Below, one piece after another: positions 55,516 through 64,000 of a stretch of DNA of 64,000 nt (position 1 is the stretch's first letter; the number at the start of each line of letters is the position of its first letter). The stretch covers positions 3,923,501 to 3,987,500 of the forward strand of contig NC_085121.1 of the NCBI RefSeq assembly GCF_030269925.1, given 5' to 3'. The position numbers and the translations under genes were made by a program. Origin of the DNA: Bombyx mori (Eukaryota; Arthropoda; Insecta; Lepidoptera; Bombycidae). The notes below the pieces were generated by a model. The model did no database searches. It had not been told where the DNA came from and saw only the letters and a list, made by a program, of their open reading frames with translations.

Positions 55516-58500
55516 ATTTTCGAGACCCTTTCTATTATTTAGATGTAATATTAATGTACATTTAATTTGGATTAAAAGATAAATTTACATTTTATGTTTG
55601 CATGTGTATGTTTATAATTCATTTGCATCTAACGAACATCAGTTTCTTTTGTAACAAAATGCAAACTAATGGTTTGTAATGAATGTAATTAACTTTAAGA
55701 TGATTTTCTTTCAATCTGCTGTTTGTTTCATCTAGTATTACCAAAGCTAAAGCATCAGAAACGTCAGAATAGAAATAATTTAGATAAAGAATAAAAGTAT
55801 AACTATTGTAATCATGTCTAAGATTACTATAAGTGTCATTAAGTACAAACTATCAATATTTAAGAGTACTTTAAATCATCATTACATTTTTTAAACATTT
55901 TTTGTTTTTTTTTTGTTTTTCAAATCATGTAACAAAACGTTTGTGCAGAACAAAATGTCACATGTTATGAACATGATTGTGGGTTAATCGTTTCTTAAAT
56001 TTCTAAATGTTTATAAGAATGCTAAGAATAATTTAGTATTCACTTTAGTGTGTGTATTATCTCTACAATGCTAGTTTAAATGACAATTATTGTATGACGA
56101 AGCATAGGTAGTATTTATAGATGTAATATTTTCATACAAGGTCATGATCTGTCACGATCAACTTTAAGCAAGAACTGCTATCATTAAGAAACAAATTTAT
56201 TAAATTTAATTCAAATTGTCTACTATGTTTATAATGAAAAGCTGACATGTTTATATTTCGCACAAATGACTTAATTGACATTGAATGATTTGATTATCTA
56301 GACGCTAAGTACGCTAGTAGGATTAATCTAGAGGAGTTATTGTTATTCGAAGTTTTATACAATTGTACGTTCATACAATCTTTTAACCGAAAATTGTTTG
56401 TAATATAGGGAAATTAAATAGCTTACAGAGAATTACAGCTTTTTATTTTAAAAAACTGTTTTCTCTCTGTATGAAAAGATCTTATCGATTAGAATGCTGA
56501 ACACAATCAAACATTCCTTAATATCTCATAAGTACTACCGGGAATTCCAGCGATTCTAAACGATAAGATTTTTTCATAAAGAGAGTTATTAAAAATATTA
56601 AAATTACTAAAAAAGCCACCTGGTGGGGGGTAGGGAGACTAATAATCGACCGTAGCGACGCCTGCTGGACCGGGCTTTAACTAAAGCAAAAATAAAAATG
56701 AGAGTTGCGCATCTATCTCTAATATATTAAGTGTATAATCTATGCTGCAGAGTTTTGACCGGAGCACAGACAACACAATATGGATACCACAGATAGCATT
56801 AAAACTAAAAGCGGCGGTCCGCGTATTTGCCTATACCTTTAAGCCAGAAAATATTTGATTGATGAGCTAATGTTGCCATTTAAACTACGTGTGATTGTTC
56901 CTGGAAAACAAATCAGCGTTATTTTGTTGTTGATGTCTGTTGGCTCCGGTAGCACCAGATACGCCAAGTGCTCGTTTTCCCGCTTAAGAGATTTTTTTTT
57001 ATCAAAATGTAAATTAAAAGGTTAAAATTCGTAAATTCTCCAAATGGAAGAATCATTTAAAACATATCAATATTATCTTTCAACTCAACAAACTATTACC
57101 ATACTCATTTATTTCAGACATTCATATGCAAATCTTGTGAACGGTACTTAAATTGTTTTCAATAGGGTTGTTTCCTAGTTTGCTAGTTGTTATTTACTAG
57201 TTTTGTACGCTATTGAAAAATAATTTCTTAATTACCAATAAACATTGAGTTACATCATGCCATTTTACTAAACATAAAATCGATTTTCCTATATTGGACA
57301 CGATCACAAATCTTCAAACTTGTTCGACTCTGAAGGGATTTATAATTATTTGGTTGTATCTTAATTTTGAATAACGAACGTTTATAAATTAAAAACAATT
57401 AAAATCAATAATAATTGAAAATGAGGCAACATCCCTGTTCAGTTTTCCAACTTCCAAAGTCAAGCCTGAGTTAGACGCTAGTTGACGTTACTATGTCAAT
57501 AGATTCCGGGTACAGTATTGAATAATACATGTACAGTAGGTATCTAATTAGATTCAAATGTTTGTGTTTACTGGGAAAATGGTGGTCTGTAGAGGTCACA
57601 TTGTGAATATTTGTTTACTAAACATATCTGTGAACTACGCTGACGGTAGTTAAAAAAACATAAAGATTATAATCGGCAGTAAAGATTATAATCGGCAGAA
57701 AAAAATGATCCAAGACATCCTATTGATCCAATTAAAAAAAAATCTATTGATTAAGTGTTGATGAGTGTACTTGAGACTGTACAGAGTGCTTGATATCGAA
57801 CCCTCTGGAAATCCCTGCTTCAGACAGTCGTTACTGGCTCATCCATAGAAAATACACATAAATTCGTTATAGATAAGCAACTCAAGCACTCAATAAAAAT
57901 GTTTACGGGCGTCGGCCTCTAGATGGCTTCGCTTCGATTAGTTTCTCATTGCTCCTGTTGATAGCAGTAACAAATTACCTATCCTATGTTTGATTTTTAT
58001 GAAGGATTTTGTAAATTTTCAGAAACCCCTAATTGATTAAATTTGATCAATTTGTCTATAACAAATAAAGACTTGTATGATTTATTAGTTTTTTTTATTT
58101 TTATTTTCAGTATTTAGTTACACAATAATTAAATACCTTAACTTAAACAACATATAAGTTTATGGGCATTCGCTACAAGATGTCGCTAGTTTCCATACAA
58201 AAAAATATTTGTCTTAAAGTATCGCAGTTTCAGGGCCCTTGGCTTATCAACGACAAGTCATCACAAAACGTTATTCAGATTAAACTAAATTTATTAAATC
58301 AGACCATCGAAATCTTTCCCTTTACATTTCTCCGTTTCCGTAACCAGTTCTTTATCGATACGAGTAATTAATGGTACTCGTTGAGAAGCGTTTTAAGGTT
58401 CTTTCCACTGTTAATACCAGTTTCGTGATAATAAAAAGCATAAATATAATCGGGAATGCAGTGAAGTGACTTTGACGTAAAACCTTAACTTGTAACGGGA

Positions 58501-58939
58501 ATTTTAAAAGGCTCTTTTATCTCTCGCGCACACGATATGTTTTTATGGGTTAACAGATTAAACATTAATGACAAACCGATAAATTAACGTTATTAATTAA
58601 TCTATAACAGAAGTTTTTATGTAATAAGTACACCTAGGAGATCGTAATCATAATGGTTTTACAGAACGGCTATTCTACACCTAAAATCGAAATGTGTTTA
58701 TGTAATAAGTTATGTAATAAGGGATAAGTCACACGCGGTCATCCGGCGTTAAGCTAGGACTCCCTGTACTTTGCTAATAAGAGATTGATATACGTACTTA
58801 TTAGGTTTAAATATGTAGATATAATCACCCAGACAAAGAGCAAACAAACCTGTTCATCACATGAATGTTTGCTTGATGTGAGAATCGATCCCGTAAGTCA
58901 TAGGTCAAGTCAGTCGATTATACAGGATGATTGTCCCAA
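55516..58939. other. No gene seen
   Basis: Long AT-rich stretch. Two near copies of CTTATCGATTAGAATGCTGA / AACGATAAGATTTTTTCAT around 56470-56580 form a loose inverted pair (AAAAGATCTTATCG versus CGATAAGATTTTTT). 56920-56985 is a decayed family A fragment. Nothing coding. Confidence 0.4.
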
Positions 58940-59125
58940 ACCAAGCATGAAAGAGTGCATGCGGTAGAGATGCGAATGTTGAGATGGTTGTGTGGAGTGA
59001 CAAGAATGAACAAGATAAGGAATGATTATATCAGAGGAAGTGTGAAAGTAGCCCCGGTAATTAACAAATTAAAGAGTGGAGAAAAATTAATTGTGCCGAC
59101 CCTCCCCTTGGGATAAGGTGGACAA
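58940..59125 (+). pseudogene. RTE-like LINE remnant
   Basis: The plus frame reads H-A-V-E-M-R-M-L-R-W-L-C-G-V-T-R-M-N-K-I-R-N, then Y-I-R-G-S-V-K-V-A-P-V, with K-L following. This is the post-RT block of RTE-type LINEs. It then loses the frame. Same family as 45172-45365. Confidence 0.6.
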
Positions 59126-59625
59126 AAAGAGATTGTCACAACCCGTATGTCCTAGAGTATTACCATTTAGGCATACCAAAGCGGTTTTGCAGTATAGATA
59201 TTTGATTATATGCCGCAAATCATAGATCAAGCAAGACAAGCTACCTTTGAAACAACTGTCTCTTGATACTCACCGTCAAGAATCGTAAATTTATTGCTGT
59301 GTTTTGGTCATCTGTTTCTATAAATGAAAATCGTTTGTACGTTAGTTCAATTAGTTTGTGATTTATGCATTCCATGAATGTCCAGTTGAGTGAAGCCGCC
59401 AGGACCCGCCATTTACATAGTAAAATATATATATCTAAGTCGAAAACGAGGTTTTATTTTAAAACAAAAACCGAGATGGCCTTTCGTTTTAAAAGTAAAT
59501 TCCTCAACGTCCGAACATTTGGCACGCGATGGTTTTTAAGTCAACGGCGCCGCGGTCAGTTTACAGTTACCGCAAATATATGTATACAATGTAACGGCGT
59601 CCATCTGATTATATCGAACATCTTT
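59126..59625. other. Unexplained stretch, partly open frame
   Basis: A 116-codon ORF (59365-59715) runs into the tandem duplication below. The first part is GC-richer than the surroundings (AAGCCGCCAGGACCCGCCAT). No recognised domain. Confidence 0.3.
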
Positions 59626-59626
59626 T

Positions 59627-59829
59627 TATATGTCCTGGGTCCGCATCGTCTGATACAACTACCAATTGAGACTGACTGTATTGGTTGGATTTTAAAGAGG
59701 TTAAAAAAATTCTAGCGTATATTGAACATATTATATGTCCTGGGTCCGCATCGTCTGATACAACCACCAATTGAGACCGACTGTCTTGGTTGGATTTTAA
59801 AGAGATCTAAAAAATTCTAGTGTATATCG
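59627..59829 (+). repeat. 105-bp tandem duplication
   Basis: ATATGTCCTGGGTCCGCATC occurs with a spacing of 105 bases. The two units (about 59627-59724 and 59732-59829) differ at a handful of positions (ACTACC/ACCACC, GACTGACTGTATTGG/GACCGACTGTCTTGG). Confidence 0.88.
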
Positions 59830-59990
59830 TACGTAGAGAATACTAACGATGTCAATAAATTGACAGCTGTTCTCACGTGCTGTGATTCCGACTCAACTGG
59901 CCCGCAATAATTTTGTCTTTGCGTTGCGATGTCCGAATTTACTGCTAGGAATTCCTTCCTGTGATTTGCAACTAATAAATAAGTAATCTA

Positions 59991-60283
59991 TCTATATATA
60001 TAAAAATGAATTGCCGTTCGTTAGTCTCGCTAAAACTTGAGAACGACTGGACCGTTTCGGCAAATTTTGGTCTTGAATTATTTGTGGAAGTCCAGAGAAG
60101 GTTTAAAAGGTAAATAAATATGAAAATGCTCGGAATTAAATAAAAATAACAATTTTGTTTTTCCTTTGATGTGTCCCCCCCCGTCGAACGGATTCCTTTT
60201 GTTTGTTTTAAGTTTATTTTATACAAAAGTTCGGGTTTTTTATTTATCGATTGAGGCACTACGAAGTCTGTCGGGTCAGCTAG
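59991..60283 (+). mobile_element. Helitron-like element
   Basis: A|TCTATATATATAAAAATGAA start and GTCGGGTCAGCTAG|T end; closely similar to 42527-42815. Confidence 0.7.
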
Positions 60284-60329
60284 TAAGTAATAATTCTAAG
60301 TTGCTTTCTGTAAAAGCAGCCGATGTAAT

Positions 60330-60394
60330 GGTGGGCCATTACAATTTGGCCATTACAAAAATTTGACTCCAGATGGGTCTGGAGTCAAATTTTT
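60330..60394. other. Two adjacent hairpins
   Basis: Perfect 17-bp stem AAAAATTTGACTCCAGA with its reverse complement and loop TGGG (60357-60394). Just before it, GTAATGG...CCATTAC forms a 7-bp stem, and GGCCATTACA is repeated. No known RNA family recognised. Confidence 0.75.
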
Positions 60395-61147
60395 CGGGGC
60401 GCCCGTAGTTGGCACAGCTGAAGTCGAACGTGTCGATGTCAACACAACCTACCACCGTTTTTTAACGTGACATTTTATCTTTCAAGACGAATTTCATTCG
60501 AGAACAGGAAATCGACTACTCAATTATCATAGTAACATCGCTTGATTTGATTAATCGGACCGTCTTACTCATTAACTGCGGACACTTCAAACTTTATTCC
60601 TGTATTCCCTTATACCTAAATGAGTTACAGATATTATCTATAGAGAGAAGAGTTCCCGTTTTTTTCCATTTTCAGGACTCAGCTCGAAGTTAAATCTTAT
60701 CCTTGATCACGAAAACCGTAATGTATACGAAAGGACGAAAATTAGAAATTAATAATAAAAAAATCTGGGATAATGCCATATTTTTTTCAATTAGTTTTAA
60801 TTTCAACAACTCAACATTTTGACCAAACATGTGTAGGTACGTGTGATTGTTTCTACGAAATCGATAATAAATCGTGTGACCTGAATCATACAGCCTAACT
60901 TCAGATCAATGTTGACAGGTATCGCTAGTAAATATGTAGGGTTTGGCTAAATGTCATGCTTGTTAGAGATTTTAGAGTGACTTTGACGCTCACGCACTGA
61001 GAATGCGAGTCTCTCAGTTGAGAACTCGTTAGTTTTAACTACGTCATAAGTAAGCAAAGTGAAGATTCACGTTTAGGAGTTACTAGGAGTGCGGCATAAT
61101 AAAAAAAAAACATTATTTTCAGTTATATTATTTCAGTTCATCATTTT
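60395..61147. other. No gene seen
   Basis: AT-rich with a GC-richer start (TCGGGGCGCCCGTAGTTGGC). Confidence 0.4.
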
Positions 61148-61299
61148 TACTGGTGGTAGGACCTCTTGTGAGTCCGCGCGGGTGGGTACCACCACCAGGT
61201 GGGTGGTGCATTTACGTTGTAGATGTCTATGGGCTCCAGTAACCACTTAACACCAGGTGGGCTGTGAGCTCGTCCACCCATCTAAGCAATAAAAAAAAA
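61148..61299 (+). repeat. Family A repeat with internal deletion
   Basis: TTTTTACTGGTGGTAGGACC start; jumps from GGTACCACCACC straight to AGGTGGGTGGTGCATTTACG, losing about 90 bases; normal A tail. Confidence 0.74.
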
Positions 61300-61324
61300 G
61301 TTATACAATGTGGCTGTTATTGAG

Positions 61325-61500
61325 AAAGTAGATAGGTAGACGAGCTGACGGGCTATCTGATATTACGCGTTATAGGAGCACGTACATGCCATTTTCCACC
61401 TTGCCACTTAAGATTAAAGTCTCAATTGCATTGGTATTCTAGGCTCCGAACCGAACATGAAGGATGGTCATTGCCACCCGTGCGAGTTTATAACTTGTCT
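61325..61500 (-). repeat. Family A-like repeat, strongly diverged
   Basis: GATAGGTAGACGAGCTGACG and GATTAAAGTCTCAATTGCAT follow the reversed body order with many changes. Confidence 0.45.
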
Positions 61501-61610
61501 TACCAGGAGTATTTAAGACAGAAACTAGGTGGTTAAGACTTAGGGAGATTGTTACGAAAATAGTTACCACTATAGACGTATAGTAGGAAAAGAAAAATTT
61601 TTATAGACAA

Positions 61611-61938
61611 CTAGCTTTTGCCCGCGACTTCGTCCGCGTAGAATAGTTACTTTGGCATAACGCTAAATTTTACCCGCGACTTCATTTACAGTACTCAAGA
61701 TTGGAACTTCATTACCGAACCGGTAGATGGCGTTTAAGAAGCTAGGTTTTGAGATTTTTTGATAATTTTTTTTTTTATTTTTCGTAATAAATATTTTTTT
61801 TTCTTAATAAAAAGTATCCTATGTTACTTCTAACACCTCCAAGAATATGTGTACAAAGTTTCATAATGATCTGTTGAGTAGTTTTCGCGTGAAAGCGTAA
61901 CAAACAAACTTACATTCACATTTATATATTAGTAAGGA
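61611..61938 (-). mobile_element. Helitron-like element, third family
   Basis: Plus strand: A|CTAGCTTTTGCCCGCGACTT with the stem CGCGACTTCGTCCGCG, and ATATTAGTAAGGA|T at the far end (minus start TCCTTACTAATATATAAATG). 328 bp, non-coding. Confidence 0.68.
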
Positions 61939-62600
61939 TTTTGATCCAGCAATTTTCGTCGATTTTTGCGAGTCTTAGACATAATTGAAAGTCAGTCGTG
62001 CGTGACCTGCGTGACCACAAAAACTATAAAAAAAAGTACTCGAACCATCGAACATAATAATATATTGACAATAAAAAAACGCCAGTTAATCCGAAAAAGT
62101 AGTTTTCATTACAATTTTCATTACTGAATCCACTGATTCTCTGACCCAGACATAATTATACCTTAAATTCGTTTTTGTATTCATACTAAAGTTTTATCAG
62201 ATTCTTAAACGATCATCAAATTAATAAACACATTGATCATCCATTCAATGTTAAGCAAGTCTTTGGTTACAGGAAACTGTCAAGGATCATTTGTTTTTAA
62301 AGTCCTAATATCGATAAATATAATTAAATGTTATTGAGGTAATTAACTTAAGCACTTCAAAAGTTTTAATTGGCAGATTAGCTTAAATAAAACAAATTGA
62401 GTTTCTACAGCATGTCTCAAGATGGTGACATTGTCTATGGAGACAGTATTCTCTAGCTAGTTTATCCCTCAATCCCAAAATTCTCGAAGTATCATTGCAA
62501 TCGAATTGGATATGAAGAGTGTTATAAAGCCTTCAATGGGCGATGAAGTTCGTAACTTAATTATAAAAAAAAACATTCAGAAGTTTATATTTTAATTAGC
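61939..62600. other. No gene seen
   Basis: AT-rich non-coding sequence. Confidence 0.45.
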
Positions 62601-62703
62601 TTTTTTTTTATTGCTTAGATGGGTGCACGGGCTCACAGCCCACATGGTGTTAAGTGGTTACTGGAGCCCATAGATATCTACAACGTAAATGCGCCACCCA
62701 CCT
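62601..62703 (-). repeat. Family A repeat, 3' end only
   Basis: T-run, ATTGCTTAGATGGGTGCACG to GCGCCACCCACC; strongly 5'-truncated. Confidence 0.72.
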
Positions 62704-63346
62704 AAATGAAGGATTTGACTAATGATTAATTGACCTAAAATTCGATATGGTGTTTTAATTGTATAATTAGTGCAATCTGTTCAGATCTAAGTTCATGTAG
62801 GGATTGTAGGCGCCCTTGATGGCCGCTGACCGCTACATTCATGTGCCCGTGTGTGGTCTGTGACACTAGCTTTCGACCGCCATTTTCCATATACGCAACT
62901 TGATTTGCTCTCAATTAATAAAACCTTTGGTTCGTTATACTGGTGGTAAGGCGTGTTGTGATAAAATCGTATATTTCGGCTTAGGAATAACCGCTATGTA
63001 ATAAAATTGACAATTAAACCTCAAGGTGACATACACGTTGGGTAGATCTCGATTTTTGTACCTGGACATCAATAATATTTATGCTAGAAATTGTGAAATG
63101 TTACCCGGAACGTGACATCTGTTATTAAAGTGAATTAAAAAAAAAACTTTCTTTTTTCCACGGGCTATCCAAAACGTCCCTCGTTTTATTTCTAAATTAA
63201 AAGAAAAGCCATATATTCTCGTATTTTTGCAGAACCCTCTATGCAGGATACGATCACGATGTTTTACTTGACAAATTTAAAGTTAACGAATAATTAAAAA
63301 AAGGACAAATAGCATCAAATTAACTTACCATTATTGCATTTGTTCG
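62704..63346. other. No gene seen
   Basis: 62790-62900 is GC-richer (GGCGCCCTTGATGGCCGCTG) without an open frame. Confidence 0.4.
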
Positions 63347-63354
63347 CCTAGTGG

Positions 63355-63752
63355 CAGGGACGTCTTAAACTAGGCTGGGGCCCTTGGGCACACGAGAATT
63401 TGAGGCCCTTTTGGAAAGTAAAAAAGCGAATTATAATAACATTTTTTTTACTGAGTATGACCATTTATTATAGGTAATTAAATACAGTATGATATAATAT
63501 GTCATTAATGATATTAAAATGCTGCTGGTTTTTTGGTTACCATTTCGATAACGGTTTCTTTCGGGATTTCTTTCTTGTTCGTGGAGCAAAATCTATTATA
63601 TATGGTGTAGGCCTTGTGAAAAAAGTGTAATATGCCCGACAAAAATGTTTTGAGAATAAGCGTGTGAGAGAAGTTGTCGGTCTTTCGGGGCCCCTTGAGA
63701 ATGGGGGCCCTGGGCACGGGCCTCGTGTGCCCTTATGGTAAAGACGGTATTG
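63355..63752. mobile_element. hAT-like non-autonomous element, 8-bp target duplication
   Basis: Exact CCTAGTGG on both sides (63347-63354; 63753-63760). Ends CAGGGACGTCTT and AAGACGGTATTG are imperfect inverted repeats (8 of 12), and GGGCACACGAG occurs inverted just inside both ends. 398 bp, no transposase. Confidence 0.75.
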
Positions 63753-63879
63753 CCTAGTGGTTGAAATTAGATCAAAATTTTCCGATAACTCAATATATAA
63801 ATTTAATTTACGGGTTACATTGAATCATTTTAACAAAAAAATATTCTCAATTCGGTACTGTATTTTTTATGCATGCTAC

Positions 63880-64000
63880 CTAAAAGCTTTTCTAGGTGAA
63901 TTGATTTCGATCATTCTTTTTTTATTTGAAAGTCAGTATACTACTTCTAATGCAATCCCATTTAAATATTATCAAGATCTGACTAGTATTCTTTTTTACC
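63880..64000. repeat. Partial relative of the AACCGACT element
   Basis: TAGGTGAATTGATTTCGATC and ATTCTTTTTTTATTTGAAAG match the interior of 33475-33812. Cut by the window edge. Confidence 0.45.

Noticed and set aside
60357..60394. Intrinsic transcription terminator or pre-miRNA
   Set aside because: The genome is eukaryotic, so a bacterial terminator makes no sense, and a 17-bp stem with a 4-base loop is too short for a miRNA precursor.
26565..64000. Later aquaporin exons with NPA motifs
   Set aside because: I looked for N-P-A coding sequence with suitable splice sites on the plus strand and found none that holds up; absence is not proven without a search.

Overview
The window is AT-rich eukaryotic DNA, dense in transposable elements, and almost certainly from a moth; Bombyx mori or a close relative is the best guess. 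The reasons are an R1/TRAS/SART-type LINE, a tRNA-derived SINE that looks like the silkworm Bm1 family, many short elements with Helitron termini of the kind common in Lepidoptera, an insect aquaporin exon, and the absence of any bacterial gene organisation. I assigned names from the sequence alone.

Layout. 1-3497: 3' part of an R1-clade LINE (end of endonuclease, reverse transcriptase, zinc knuckle, 3'UTR, 72 A tail), broken by a 25-bp deletion. 3.5-22 kb: non-coding DNA with LINE 3' ends, short A-tailed repeats, SINEs and Helitron-like elements, plus one weak small ORF (8847-9089). 22.5-25.9 kb: the only confident host gene, the 5' part of an aquaporin; exon 1 (22533-22569) and exon 2 (25740-25936) join in phase. 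Later exons were not found. 26-46 kb: introns or intergenic DNA full of repeats, including a Jockey-like LINE inserted into an older repeat with a 12-bp target duplication. 46263-47555: a second, 5'-truncated copy of the R1-type LINE with an intact 3' ORF and a 7-bp target duplication. 47.5-64 kb: more SINEs, Helitron-like elements (two back to back), three hAT-type elements each with an exact 8-bp target duplication (one keeps a broken transposase C terminus, one sits inside a Helitron-like element), RTE-like LINE remnants, a candidate 25-codon two-exon gene at 54.2-54.98 kb, a 105-bp tandem duplication and a perfect 17-bp hairpin.

The repeats follow a pattern. Autonomous LINEs (R1, Jockey, RTE) are present only as 3' fragments. 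Two short A-tailed families (called A and B here) share a related 3' tail and fixed 5' boundaries, which suggests one shared reverse-transcription partner. The Helitron-like set has A|TC...CTAG|T ends. I see no operon, defence island, CRISPR array or other multi-gene system. The most useful results are the aquaporin gene start with its partial exon duplication, the dated order of nested insertions, and the possible microgene.
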